DNA of 58,980 nt, from positions 1 to 58,980 of the forward strand of contig NZ_BBWZ01000030.1 of assembly GCF_001015055.1 (NCBI RefSeq), given 5' to 3'. The stretch is from Aneurinibacillus tyrosinisolvens. Its GTDB lineage: Bacteria > Bacillota > Bacilli > Aneurinibacillales > Aneurinibacillaceae. This document shows positions 27,281 to 35,862 of this stretch, piece after piece. The position numbers and the translations under genes were made by a program. Each line of letters opens with the position of its first letter. Positions within the stretch are counted from its first letter, which is position 1. Under the pieces are notes generated by a model that did no database searches, had not been told where the DNA came from, and worked only from the letters and a program-made list of their open reading frames with translations.

Positions 27281-28063
27281 ATGCCATACGGCGCTCACGA
27301 AACGATGGAAGTGCATGAAATCTTATTAGAAAAAATCAACATGATTACCCACTTTAACCTTTACGCGAGAGAAGCGAAGAACCCGCAGCTGCTGGATATG
27401 ATCGCACGCCACCAGCAGGAGGAAATCCGGGCGTACAATGAAATCGTAGCGTATACGCATGACTACAATCGTTTTACTCCGGTTCCCCCTAATACGAATA
27501 TAAGAGGGATTAACCCTGAGCAGATTCAATATGGCCTCAACAAACCGCCCCAGTTCGTGCCGCAATCCGACGCCGTGCTGAGCGATTGGGAAGTCGCAAC
27601 CGCTATGCTGCTTTGCCATAAAAACGCGGCTCGGAACTCCACATGGGCCACCCTCGAATGCGCCGATCCGAACCTGCGCCAGTTGCTGCTGAACTCTGCT
27701 GCCAACTGCGCGAATCAGGCGTACGAGGTGTTCCTGTTCATGAATCAGCAGGGTATGTACCAGGTCCCTACATTGAAAAGCCATACGGCTAAAACGCTGC
27801 TTCATAGCTACCAGCCGGCAGGCCCGTCCCTGGAGGCCCAGTACTCCGGGCAAAACACGGGGTACGCCGGACAAACGATGGCCAACTTGTCTGCTGGTTC
27901 CCCGGAAAGCGCCTTGTATGGCGGCATGCAGGGGCAGGGGTATGGACGTTCCCCATACGCGTCGGCTTCCGGGCAGGCTGGAATGACTGGACGCAGTGGT
28001 TCTGCTGGCCAGAATCAGACAGGCTCCTCTTCGATGTACGGCGGCCAGAACATGCCGCAATAA
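27281..28063 (+). CDS. spore coat protein, CotF-like
   Basis: This protein of about 260 residues has a Coat F domain in two halves: ETMEVHEILLEKINMITHFN with ARHQQEEIRAYNEIVAYTHD, then LSDWEVATAMLLCHKNAARN with AANCANQAYEVFLFMNQQGMY. The tail (about 175-260) is rich in Gly, Gln, Ser and Tyr, of the kind found in coat surface proteins. CAAAGGAG lies 8 nt before ATG 27281. It is expected in the spore coat, made in the mother cell. Confidence 0.88.
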   Translation: MPYGAHETMEVHEILLEKINMITHFNLYAREAKNPQLLDMIARHQQEEIRAYNEIVAYTHDYNRFTPVPPNTNIRGINPEQIQYGLNKPPQFVPQSDAVLSDWEVATAMLLCHKNAARNSTWATLECADPNLRQLLLNSAANCANQAYEVFLFMNQQGMYQVPTLKSHTAKTLLHSYQPAGPSLEAQYSGQNTGYAGQTMANLSAGSPESALYGGMQGQGYGRSPYASASGQAGMTGRSGSAGQNQTGSSSMYGGQNMPQ

Positions 28064-28084
28064 ACCGGCTTTGAGAAAGAAAAC

Positions 28085-28148
28085 AAACCACCTGAATTAG
28101 AAGGGTCCGCCGCATGTGCGGCCCCTCCGATGTCAGGTGGTTTTTTAT
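28085..28148 (+). terminator. branched terminator after coat gene
   Basis: The outer stem AACCACCTGA / TCAGGTGGTT encloses an inner GGTCCGCCGCATGTGCGGCC hairpin; TTTTTT follows. Confidence 0.85.
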
Positions 28149-28226
28149 TTCCTTATTTTTTTGCAGAAAAGTAAAACCATGCTATGATAGAGGCGGATTG
28201 ATTATGCGATTAAGGGGAGTAGAAAG

Positions 28227-28952
28227 ATGCTTGATGCGACGTTGGATCAGCTTGACGTAGGTGTTCTCGTCATTGATACGAATGGCACGATCGTTTTTGT
28301 TAATACATTGAGCGAAAAATATCTCGGTATCAAAAGAGAAGAAGCGTTACATGAAAATATGGGGGATTATTTTCAGGCTAAACTTAATCATAAACCCGAT
28401 TTGCTTACTGTTTTGTCAACCAAAAAAGAGATTAGTAGAAGCGCGGTTCCTTTCGGAGGCAAATATTATGATGTTGTGATGAAACCGTTAATTAGAAACG
28501 GTGAAATGATTGGAGCAATAGGCGAAACTACCGATGTAACGGAATACGTCCTGGAGCAGCGTAAATTAAGCCAGGCTATCCGGGACATGGCCGCCAATAT
28601 TGTCCCGGTCATGTCTAAACTGGGAGTTCTCCCCTTACAGCCTCTCTCTGGAATGGCTTATAATGATGAGTATACCGTTTTTCTCGAAAAAGCATTAACG
28701 AGCTGCCTGGAAATAAAAATAGAATACCTGGCGGTTGACTTAACGGCGGTTGTTGATGCGAATGAAATGTTTATTGCTTTTTTACAACGCCTGACAAATT
28801 GTCTCCGATTGGTAGGAGTCGAAGCCGTGTTCACAGGTGTACGGCCCAATGTGGCATCAGCTATGGCTGATATGGAGGAGTATTTTGCAGATAGTAGGTT
28901 CTTCACTCAGCTAAGTCAGGCGCTTGAGTACTTTGCGGTTATAAAGGAATAA
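28227..28952 (+). CDS. PAS-STAS domain protein (RsbR-like)
   Basis: This protein has 241 residues. An N-terminal PAS domain (about 1-110: DVGVLVIDTNGTIVFVN, GAIGETTDVTEY) is joined to a C-terminal STAS domain (about 125-240: EYLAVDLTAVVDAN, LVGVEAVFTGVRPNVA). This arrangement resembles RsbR/YtvA paralogues of the stressosome, which sense signals with the N-terminal domain. The PAS domain lacks the cysteine motif of LOV photoreceptors, so blue-light sensing is unlikely. GGGGAG precedes the ATG. Confidence 0.85.
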   Translation: MLDATLDQLDVGVLVIDTNGTIVFVNTLSEKYLGIKREEALHENMGDYFQAKLNHKPDLLTVLSTKKEISRSAVPFGGKYYDVVMKPLIRNGEMIGAIGETTDVTEYVLEQRKLSQAIRDMAANIVPVMSKLGVLPLQPLSGMAYNDEYTVFLEKALTSCLEIKIEYLAVDLTAVVDANEMFIAFLQRLTNCLRLVGVEAVFTGVRPNVASAMADMEEYFADSRFFTQLSQALEYFAVIKE

Positions 28953-28996
28953 AGGAAGAGCGCCGGGAACATTGGGAACATTGATTTTGTAAACGA

Positions 28997-29036
28997 AAGC
29001 AGCTACTCTGGCTCAAGCCAGGGTAGCTGCTTTTTA
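28997..29036 (+). terminator. terminator after PAS-STAS gene
   Basis: AAGCAGCTAC...GTAGCTGCTT with an inner CTGGCT/AGCCAG stem, then TTTAAGG. Confidence 0.85.
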
Positions 29037-29139
29037 AGGTTGATTGCATTTGCGATGGGAAGCGTATGATAGATGTCGAGGCACTTCTGAAAGTTTTGAT
29101 TTTAATAGAATATTTATTTAGAGGAGTGGGGATAGATAG

Positions 29140-30069
29140 ATGGCTTCTGAAAGTGTAATGACGGTCCAATCCAGAGCTAAAGGGATTGTGCTTGTACTCA
29201 TAGGCGCTACGCTATGGGGAATCTCAGGCACTGTTGCCCAGTATTTATTTCAAAAGAAAGACTTCAGCCCGGAGTGGCTTGTATCGGTGCGCTTATTGCT
29301 CTCAGGGTTTATTTTGTTGTTGTTCTCTTTTGCCAAAGGAGACAAACAGATGTGGGAGGTTTGGAAGTCCAACACTTACCGCTGGAGCCTCCTTTTGTTT
29401 GGAATTATCGGTATGCTCGGTGTCCAGTATACATATTTCGCTGCGATTAAATCAGGGAACGCCGCAACCGCGACCTTGCTGCAATACCTTGGTCCCGTAT
29501 TTATTACGTGCTATATTGCCTTTCGATCCAAACGCCTTCCTACTCTATACGAATTTATCGCCATTATACTGGCGCTGGCCGGTACTTTCTTTCTCGTAAC
29601 AAATGGGGATGTCCAGACCTTGTCCATTTCAAAATGGGCGCTCTTCTGGGGCATTGCTTCCGCTGTTGCTCTAGCCTTCTATACACTGCAGCCCTATAAG
29701 CTGCTGGACAGGTGGGGTTCGACCCTCATCGTGGGATGGGGAATGCTGGTAGGGGGGATAGGATTTAGCTTTCTCTATCCGCCCTGGAATTTTCGCGGGC
29801 AGTGGTCATACCCTTCTATATTGGCGGTCCTGTTTGTCGTATTGTTTGGGACCCTTATCGCGTTTTACTGCTATTTGGAAAGCTTAAAGTACATCCAGGC
29901 TGCAGAAGCGAGTTTACTTGCCTGCGCTGAGCCGCTATCGGCGGCTTTTCTTTCGGTTATCTGGCTGCACGTGCCATTTGGGGTTATCGAGTGGCTCGGC
30001 GCCGCCTGCATTATCGCTACGATCGTTATCCTGTCTCTTAAAAAAAGGGAAAAGTTGCATGATATATAA
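29140..30069 (+). CDS. EamA/DMT family transporter
   Basis: This 309-residue membrane protein has ten hydrophobic segments arranged as two EamA repeats. The first begins GIVLVLIGATLWGISGTVAQ; the second begins WALFWGIASAVALAFYTLQP. Members export or import small metabolites such as amino acids. The substrate cannot be told. GAGGAGTGGGG precedes the ATG. It sits 61 bp upstream of an aldo/keto reductase gene. Confidence 0.9.
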   Translation: MASESVMTVQSRAKGIVLVLIGATLWGISGTVAQYLFQKKDFSPEWLVSVRLLLSGFILLLFSFAKGDKQMWEVWKSNTYRWSLLLFGIIGMLGVQYTYFAAIKSGNAATATLLQYLGPVFITCYIAFRSKRLPTLYEFIAIILALAGTFFLVTNGDVQTLSISKWALFWGIASAVALAFYTLQPYKLLDRWGSTLIVGWGMLVGGIGFSFLYPPWNFRGQWSYPSILAVLFVVLFGTLIAFYCYLESLKYIQAAEASLLACAEPLSAAFLSVIWLHVPFGVIEWLGAACIIATIVILSLKKREKLHDI

Positions 30070-30130
30070 GCCTTCCTTACAATTGGATTTAGCTTAAATG
30101 TCTAACTAAATTAAGAAAGAGGTTTATTTC

Positions 30131-31108
30131 ATGCGTATGATGCCTTTGGAAAAGCGAAGTGTTACCACAAGTCGTTTAGTATTAGGATGTATGGGGTTCG
30201 GAGGCAATTGGGATTATAATCCAATATCAAATGAAGAAATTTTAAAGACTGAACAAGCGATAGATACAGCACTTTCTTTAGGAATCACAATGTTTGACCA
30301 TGCTGATATATACAAGATGGGAAAAGCAGAAGAAGTCTTTGGCAGGGTTTTAAAAGCTCAGCCAAGCTTGAGAAAGAATATAGTTATTCAGAGTAAGTGC
30401 GGGATTCGTTTTACAGATGAGATTGGACCTGGCAGATATGATTTTTCTAAAGAGCATATCTTAAACTCTGTAAATGGAACTTTACAAAGGCTGGCAGTAG
30501 AATACTTAGATGTCTTACTGTTACACCGACCTGACCCTTTAATGGAACCAGAAGAAGTTGCAGAAGTGTTTCGACAACTAAAAATGTCAGGGAAAGTGCG
30601 TCATTTTGGTGTCTCAAATATGAATAAGGGGCAAATAAAACTTCTTCAAACATATTGCGAAGACCCAATCATTGTGAATCAGATGGAAATGAGTTTAAAC
30701 AAACTTGACTGGGTTGACCAAGGTGTATTAGTCAATCAAGAAGCAGGAACTTCCACTCATTTTGCCGATGGCTTACTTGAATATAGCATGGTAAATGATA
30801 TACAGATTCAAGCATGGTCTCCATTGGCTAAAGGGATATATTCAGGAAAAGAGATTGAACGTCCTTCGGAGGCTGAAATGAAAACGAAGGAATTAGTGGA
30901 GAAAATGGCTTCCGAAAAAGACACAACGAAGGAAGCCCTTGTTCTTGGCTGGTTAATGCGTCATCCAGCAAAGATTCAACCAGTGATTGGCACGACAAAC
31001 CCCGAACGTATAAAGAACTGTCAGGATGCTATCCGTCAGTCTGAATTAATGACACGAGAGGAATGGTATTCCCTTTATGTATCTTCGAGAGGAAACAAAC
31101 TCCCATAA
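30131..31108 (+). CDS. aldo/keto reductase (YdhF-like)
   Basis: This 325-residue AKR of the YdhF-like group shows the family motifs LVLGCMGFGG, FDHADIYKMGKAEEVFG (active-site Asp and Tyr), DVLLLHRPDPLM, HFGVSNMNKGQ and QPVIGTTNPERI. It likely reduces a carbonyl compound with NADPH. It shares orientation with the EamA gene. Codon usage here is more AT-rich than in the neighbouring EamA gene, which may point to separate acquisition. Confidence 0.9.
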   Translation: MRMMPLEKRSVTTSRLVLGCMGFGGNWDYNPISNEEILKTEQAIDTALSLGITMFDHADIYKMGKAEEVFGRVLKAQPSLRKNIVIQSKCGIRFTDEIGPGRYDFSKEHILNSVNGTLQRLAVEYLDVLLLHRPDPLMEPEEVAEVFRQLKMSGKVRHFGVSNMNKGQIKLLQTYCEDPIIVNQMEMSLNKLDWVDQGVLVNQEAGTSTHFADGLLEYSMVNDIQIQAWSPLAKGIYSGKEIERPSEAEMKTKELVEKMASEKDTTKEALVLGWLMRHPAKIQPVIGTTNPERIKNCQDAIRQSELMTREEWYSLYVSSRGNKLP

Positions 31109-31125
31109 TAAAAATATAAAAAACA

Positions 31126-31150
31126 GAGGGCTGTGAATCAGCCTTTTTTC
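31126..31150 (+). terminator. terminator after aldo/keto reductase gene
   Basis: AGGGCTG-TGAAT-CAGCCTT with one G-U pair, followed by TTTTTC. Confidence 0.8.
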
Positions 31151-31248
31151 TTTTTCAAATTAGTTCTGTTATCGTTTGTTGTTGATTTTACGACCAAGTA
31201 TACCTCTCCGATGCCCGGTTTGCTGGGCTTAACTTTAGCGGTAATCAT
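31138..31248 (-). CDS. possible small or fragmentary secreted-protein tail
   Basis: A 36-codon minus-strand frame reads MITAKVKPSKPGIGEVYLV and ends in a lysine-rich tail. The open frame extends upstream of the ATG for about four more codons before a stop. The composition resembles the end of an extracellular beta-rich domain. There is no convincing ribosome-binding site, so it may be the remnant of a lost gene. Confidence 0.25.
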   Translation of the reverse strand: MITAKVKPSKPGIGEVYLVVKSTTNDNRTNLKKKKG

Positions 31249-31306
31249 TCCCTTGTTTGTAATGGATTTTTTCTGCAAATACTAGTCCCGAAAAGGGGGG
31301 ATAGAA

Positions 31307-31438
31307 GTGAAGAAGGAAGACAAGAAGATCAGCAATTTGGAACAGAATCGGAAGGAACGCGATAAGCAGCCAGAAATGGAGCCGGCCCCTGGCTTTGGCG
31401 ATAAGAAGCTAGAAGGCCCAAACCGCCCTTCGGAATAA
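31307..31438 (+). CDS. 43-residue basic/acidic small protein
   Basis: GTG start after AAAGGGGGG. The protein is highly charged (KKEDKKISNLEQNRKERDK) and ends PGFGDKKLEGPNRPSE. Small hydrophilic proteins with a LEGPNRP-type tail occur in spore formers, but I cannot name the family with certainty. Confidence 0.55.
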   Translation: MKKEDKKISNLEQNRKERDKQPEMEPAPGFGDKKLEGPNRPSE

Positions 31439-31632
31439 TAAAAGCCGGCGGGATAAAATGAACAGATAACCCAATAGCGGGAGGGGGCCAGCGTGTTGCT
31501 TGCTTTCTCCCGCATATTATTTCTGTTTGTATACGAACACACATTCTGGTATAATAAAAATAAGAACAAACGTTTGTTAAATCGCTTATTTTCGTTTGAT
31601 GGTAACAGATTTTGAAGGCGGGAGGCGGACTG

Positions 31633-31839
31633 GTGTTGAATTTTCTCTCCTATCTGGGCCGTGTTGTTGAAATTATTTATATAGATCGAAACGGGAAGCT
31701 GACCCAGCGCAGAATCCGTCTTATTTCTGTAGCGGATGGATACGTGCGGGGGTATTGCTTTACACGAAAGGCGACCCGTTATTTTTCCGTGCGCAATATT
31801 CTTGCGCTCATTCCTGAACAAAAGAAACAGGTTGGGTAA
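31633..31839 (+). CDS. short WYL-like domain protein
   Basis: This 68-residue protein contains GKLTQRRIRLISVADGYVRG, YCFTRKATRYFSVRNILAL: the strand pattern of WYL domains that bind nucleic-acid or nucleotide ligands in larger regulators. There is no helix-turn-helix here. GTG 31633 lies 6 nt after GGGAGGCGG. It may be a regulator module acting alone. Confidence 0.6.
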   Translation: MLNFLSYLGRVVEIIYIDRNGKLTQRRIRLISVADGYVRGYCFTRKATRYFSVRNILALIPEQKKQVG

Positions 31840-31980
31840 ACGAACAGATCTTTCATCCTTTTGCTATGATAACAGCAGAAGGATTTTTTTATGCGCGGGT
31901 ACCTAAAAACATGTTCAATATGGTAAGATGTGAAAAAAACAAGCAATAGAAGAGTAACATTCAATATAGGAGTGATAAAC

Positions 31981-32289
31981 ATGGCTATTGTTGAAGTAAC
32001 CATCGTTCCCATCGGTACAGGCTCACCAGGGGTAAGTGAATATGTCGCAGACGTGCACCGAATACTTGAACAGGCAGCTGAGCCTGTTTCATACCAAATG
32101 ACACCGATGAGCACAATCATTGAAGGAGACCTCGATGACATCCTCGCTGTTATCCGCCGCATGCACGAGCGGCCGTTTGAGAAGGGAGCGCTCCGTGTGT
32201 CAACCTCGATAAAAATCGATGAGCGCAGAGATAAAGCCGCTTCCATGAAGCAGAAATTGGAGTCCGTGAACGAAAAGCTGGGGGGGTAA
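31981..32289 (+). CDS. thiamine-binding protein, MTH1187/YqgV family
   Basis: This 102-residue ferredoxin-like-fold protein has the family features VTIVPIGTGSPGVSEYVA, YQMTPMSTIIEGDLDDI and RVSTSIKIDERRDK. Homologues (YqgV of B. subtilis) bind thiamine or derived pyrimidines. ATG 31981 follows AGGAGTG. It is not next to thiC, so any link with thiamine synthesis here rests on the family alone. Confidence 0.88.
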   Translation: MAIVEVTIVPIGTGSPGVSEYVADVHRILEQAAEPVSYQMTPMSTIIEGDLDDILAVIRRMHERPFEKGALRVSTSIKIDERRDKAASMKQKLESVNEKLGG

Positions 32290-32354
32290 GCACCCCTGCC
32301 TGTATAGGGAACCGGTAAGTGGAGAAAATACAGGAAAAGTACAGGGGTGATACT

Positions 32355-32576
32355 GTGATTGAACTGGAACTATCTGCTAACCATATAAATCAGTTGTTTT
32401 TTGACGCGGTGAGGGACGGCCGCACCCAGTTTGCTGCCCAGCAGGAACACCTTGTTGGTGAAGTGACGGAAGAAGAGTTTGACGGCTTTTTAAAGGACAA
32501 CAATTTGATTCTTTACAGGAATACCCTTAAAAGCTATGAGAACGGTGAGGTTGTCGGGGAATTCCGTAACCTTTGA
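32355..32576 (+). CDS. 73-residue hypothetical protein
   Basis: GTG 32355 follows AGGGGTGA; an in-frame GTG at 32319 would add 12 residues without a better site. The sequence VIELELSANHINQLFFDAV is followed by an acidic stretch with EVTEEEFDGFL. No family is recognised. A terminator follows at 32602. Confidence 0.6.
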   Translation: MIELELSANHINQLFFDAVRDGRTQFAAQQEHLVGEVTEEEFDGFLKDNNLILYRNTLKSYENGEVVGEFRNL

Positions 32577-32601
32577 TTGTGCAAGTCCCGCTATATATTA
32601 G

Positions 32602-32631
32602 AAGCGCCGGTGGCACGCATCGGCGCTTTTT
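32602..32631 (+). terminator. terminator after 32355-32576
   Basis: AAGCGCCG / CGGCGCTT with an 11-nt loop and TTTT. Confidence 0.85.
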
Positions 32632-32743
32632 GGCGGCAAAAGCTAATTTTTAAAGAGGAATATAAAGAGCGGCTGTAGAAGCATAGAATTAGCATACAAA
32701 GAACGATTCGTGCTGCTTATACAAGGGGAGGGGTTGATGAAAT

Positions 32744-32902
32744 ATGTATATTGTCATTTATGACGCAATGACTGACTTTGGCTTTCTGCACAAGAAGGTA
32801 GAGACGTTTAAAACGCTGGCGGAAGCGAAAGCGTTCGCGGAAGGAAAGAAAAGAGAAGGCTCGCAAAACATTAAAATCGCCCAGGAAGTACTAAACGTAT
32901 AA
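32744..32902 (+). CDS. 52-residue hypothetical protein
   Basis: ATG 32744 follows GGGGAGGGG. The protein begins MYIVIYDAMTDFGFLHKK and has a helical middle (LAEAKAFAEGKKREG). It is compact and probably cytoplasmic. No family is recognised; it lies between two terminators and is its own unit. Confidence 0.6.
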   Translation: MYIVIYDAMTDFGFLHKKVETFKTLAEAKAFAEGKKREGSQNIKIAQEVLNV

Positions 32903-32911
32903 CGATGCAGG

Positions 32912-32955
32912 GAACACCTCCATGCACTTGCCGTGCTGTGAAGAGGTGTTTCTTT
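32912..32955 (+). terminator. terminator after 32744-32902
   Basis: GAACACCTC / GAGGTGTTTC with an inner GCAC..GTGC pairing, followed by TTTG. Confidence 0.75.
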
Positions 32956-33010
32956 GTGTCCGCTGTGCTACAATAGAAACCTGAATCCAGTAAAGCGAGT
33001 GAAGAGAACA

Positions 33011-33796
33011 ATGATAATCACCACTCCCCATGAACCGAACGGACAATTAATTGCTGCAGCCAGGCTGCTTTCCGGTCAGCTCGGCGCAGCGTATGTGGAA
33101 AGAAGAAAGGCTTCCATTGCCCGGCTGCATAAACTCGACCCGGAAATCGTTGTCGTCACAAAGGACGGGCTGCGGGCATACAGTGCCGGGCGGGAGGCGC
33201 CGTTCTTTTTCCATCCGGGAATGGCCATGCTCCGTATAAAAAGGCTGCTCAGCGGCGATAATGATCTAATGGTCCGGGCATGCGGATTAACTCCGGGAGA
33301 TTCTTTCCTGGACTGTACGCTCGGCCTGGCGGCGGACGCGATTGTCGCGTCTTATGTGGCCGGACAGAGCGGAAAAGTAGTCGGTTTGGAGTCGCAGGCC
33401 ATTCCCGCCTGTATTGTCGCGGACGGACTGCAGCGCTATGAAACGGACCTTCCCCAGATGCGGGAGGCCATGGCCCGCATTGAAGTCATCGCCGTCCATC
33501 ATTTGACTTTTTTGCGGCAATGTGAAAATAATAGTTTTGATGTTGTGTATTTTGATCCGATGTTTTTTGAAGCGGTTCCCTCCTCGGAGAGCATTTCTAT
33601 TCTTCGGCCGTTTGCGAACTATGAATCGCTTGCGACGGAAGCGATCGAGGAAGCGAAGCGGGTCGCTGTGAAGCGGGTCGTCATGAAAAACCACGATCAG
33701 AGTCCCGATTTTGACCGCCTCGGATTCAAGCGCATTAAGAGAGCGGAAAGAGCATTTACATATGGAATTATAGAAACCGGGGGAGCGCAGCGATGA
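33011..33796 (+). CDS. class I SAM-dependent methyltransferase (RsmJ-like)
   Basis: This 261-residue protein has a Rossmann methyltransferase core: SAM-binding FLDCTLGLAADAIVA near residue 100, VVGLESQ at the second strand, and a late VVYFDPMFF catalytic-type loop. It is closest in pattern to the SAM_MT/RsmJ group (16S rRNA m2G methyltransferases) found next to miaA in Bacillales. It overlaps miaA by 4 bp (ATGA), showing translational coupling. Confidence 0.8.
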   Translation: MIITTPHEPNGQLIAAARLLSGQLGAAYVERRKASIARLHKLDPEIVVVTKDGLRAYSAGREAPFFFHPGMAMLRIKRLLSGDNDLMVRACGLTPGDSFLDCTLGLAADAIVASYVAGQSGKVVGLESQAIPACIVADGLQRYETDLPQMREAMARIEVIAVHHLTFLRQCENNSFDVVYFDPMFFEAVPSSESISILRPFANYESLATEAIEEAKRVAVKRVVMKNHDQSPDFDRLGFKRIKRAERAFTYGIIETGGAQR

Positions 33797-34737
33797 GCAT
33801 AGAAAAAGAGAACGTCCTGGCTATCATCGGGCCTACTTCTGTCGGGAAGACCGCGTTAAGCCTTGAACTGGCAGCACGATTCTCCGGAGAAATCATTTCA
33901 GGCGATTCCATGCAGTTTTACCGGGGTATGGATATAGGGACGGCGAAAGCGAGCCCGGAAGAACGGGCGGCCATTCCGCACCATCTTATCGACATTTGCG
34001 ACCCGGATGAGGAGTTTACGGTCGCTGATTTTCAGCGCAGAACGGCTGCGCTGATTTCTGACATGAACAGCCGTCAAATCCTGCCCATCATCGTTGGTGG
34101 TACAGGCCTTTATATACAATCTGTGCTATACGGCTACCGTTTTTCACAAGCGGGCGAAGATGAAGCATACCGCGCTTCCCTTTCCTCGCTTGCGGAAACA
34201 GACGGGAATGAAGCTCTGCATGCTAAGCTGAGTGCTGTTGATCCGCTCACCGCGGCCCGCCTTCATCCCAATGATGTCAAACGTGTCATTCGTGCCCTTG
34301 AAATTTATCACCTGACGGGCAAAACGATGGCAGAGTATCAGCAGAGAAGTGAGGAGTCGCCTTACAACCTATTGCTTCTTGGTTTGACGATGGACCGCGC
34401 TTTGCTTTATGAGCGAATTAACACCCGTGTCGACCAAATGATAGAGGCGGGCCTTATTGAAGAGGTAGAGGGGCTTTTGCGGAAGGGATATGACGCTTCT
34501 TTGCGCTCGATGCAGGCGCTCGGTTATAAAGAAATCATCGCCTATTTACAGGGATTAACAACGAAAGAAGCAGCCGTTGAACTTGTAAAGAAGCGCACAC
34601 GTAATTTTGCCAAACGCCAGCTTACCTGGTTCCGTGCCATGAAAGACATTGTCTGGTTCGATGTAACACCCGGACTGGGAACTGAGTCCTCAATCAGGCA
34701 AGGAATTTATGAGAAAGTGGCAGGAAAGTTTAGATAA
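33793..34737 (+). CDS. miaA: tRNA dimethylallyltransferase
   Basis: This 314-residue enzyme transfers a dimethylallyl group to A37 of tRNAs reading UNN codons. The P-loop GPTSVGKTALS is at residues 12-22; SGDSMQFYRGMDIGTAK and the GGTGLYIQSVLYG segment follow, and MQALGYKEI is near residue 240. It overlaps the methyltransferase gene and is followed by hfq, the standard order. Confidence 0.97.
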   Translation: MSIEKENVLAIIGPTSVGKTALSLELAARFSGEIISGDSMQFYRGMDIGTAKASPEERAAIPHHLIDICDPDEEFTVADFQRRTAALISDMNSRQILPIIVGGTGLYIQSVLYGYRFSQAGEDEAYRASLSSLAETDGNEALHAKLSAVDPLTAARLHPNDVKRVIRALEIYHLTGKTMAEYQQRSEESPYNLLLLGLTMDRALLYERINTRVDQMIEAGLIEEVEGLLRKGYDASLRSMQALGYKEIIAYLQGLTTKEAAVELVKKRTRNFAKRQLTWFRAMKDIVWFDVTPGLGTESSIRQGIYEKVAGKFR

Positions 34738-34783
34738 GCGGCGAATATATAAAAATAAATAAAGATAAATAGGAGGTATTCCC

Positions 34784-35014
34784 ATGGCAAATACCATCAA
34801 CATTCAGGACACGTTTCTCAATCACCTGAGAAAGGAGAACGTGCCTGTAACCATTTACCTTGTAAATGGGTTCCAGCTTCGCGGTTTGATTAAAGCATTC
34901 GACAACTTTACCGTTGTAATTGATACAGAAGGAAAGCAGCAGCTGGTATACAAGCATGCCATTTCTACCTTCTTACCACAACGACCGGTTTCCTTGATGC
35001 CTGACAGCGAGTAA
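34784..35014 (+). CDS. hfq: RNA chaperone Hfq
   Basis: This 76-residue Sm-like protein has [21 protein letters not shown] with the Sm1 motif and [15 protein letters not shown] with Sm2. It forms a hexamer that binds small RNAs and mRNAs. AGGAGG precedes the ATG, and a terminator follows. Confidence 0.97.
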   Translation: MANTINIQDTFLNHLRKENVPVTIYLVNGFQLRGLIKAFDNFTVVIDTEGKQQLVYKHAISTFLPQRPVSLMPDSE

Positions 35015-35035
35015 TCTTTGCTTTTGGGGCACCGT

Positions 35036-35067
35036 ACCAGACAGTTTGTATGCTGTCTGGTTTTTTT
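35036..35067 (+). terminator. terminator after hfq
   Basis: ACCAGACAG / CTGTCTGGT with an 8-nt loop and TTTTTT. Confidence 0.9.
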
Positions 35068-35121
35068 GTGGGTATGATGTACATAGAGGACAAGTTGTGT
35101 TCTAGAAAGGTGGTTTGCTGC

Positions 35122-35532
35122 TTGACATATCGCAGTGTTTTTGAAGAAGATGAAACGGTTTATGCCCTGGACAGTGTCGGGGAAAATATTTTTATTGCGG
35201 ATAAAGAACACCGTCTCGTATGGATGAACCAATACGCGCAAAACTTGATTGATGATATTGCGGCTGATTTGCATATCGGCGGGCATCAGGACTTAATAGG
35301 CCATAATATTGGCCGCTTTCACCGTGATCCACAGCATCAGGCACGCATTTTGCGGAACGGCCCTTTTCCTCACCGGGCTCAGATTAAACTCGGGAAATAT
35401 ACAGCTAGAATTATTGTAACCGAATATAGAAATAAAGAAAAAGAAGTGAAAGGGTACATCTTAATCTGGCAGGATGTAACGAAGGAGGAGGCGCAGAAGA
35501 AAGAAGAACAGAAACGATTTATGTTGGGCTGA
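35122..35532 (+). CDS. single PAS domain protein
   Basis: This 136-residue protein consists of one PAS domain (ENIFIADKEHRLVWMN ... GYILIWQDVTKEEA) with a short charged tail. It has no output domain, so it may act through a partner. The start is a TTG at 35122, 9 nt after AAAGGTGG; the longer open frame upstream overlaps the hfq terminator. Confidence 0.7.
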   Translation: MTYRSVFEEDETVYALDSVGENIFIADKEHRLVWMNQYAQNLIDDIAADLHIGGHQDLIGHNIGRFHRDPQHQARILRNGPFPHRAQIKLGKYTARIIVTEYRNKEKEVKGYILIWQDVTKEEAQKKEEQKRFMLG

Positions 35533-35540
35533 CGCCGGTT

Positions 35541-35663
35541 ATGGCCCGCTATATTGTTCTTTCCGGCATTGAGACGAAGGTAAAAACATTTTCTTCTTTT
35601 CCGCAGGGAATTCGCTATGCTCTTAAACAGGAAGGATATTCGGTTGAAAAGAAAGATTTCTAA
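35541..35663 (+). CDS. 40-residue hypothetical protein
   Basis: MARYIVLSGIETKVKTF...KKDF begins 8 nt after the PAS gene stop. The frame is good but there is no clear ribosome-binding site. Translation by coupling is possible. No family is known. Confidence 0.4.
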   Translation: MARYIVLSGIETKVKTFSSFPQGIRYALKQEGYSVEKKDF

Positions 35664-35862
35664 TTATAAAGACCCGGCTGCAGAGCCTACTAAAATCCCC
35701 ACCCTTTTCATTATCTGTAGAAGTTCAGAAGGAATTAATGATATTGAATGGAATAATTATCTTAGCGAATAAATTTCTCAATCATTAATATTTTCTTTAT
35801 ATTTAGTATAATTTTTACTTTATATATTCCGGTTTCTATTCTATATCTGTGGAGGGGTAATA

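Noticed and set aside
27326..28060. 244-residue minus-strand ORF
   Set aside because: Shadow of the CotF-like coat gene; the arginine/serine-rich translation is typical of an antisense frame.
31282..31821. 179-residue minus-strand ORF
   Set aside because: It covers two better supported plus-strand genes with good ribosome-binding sites (31307 and 31633).
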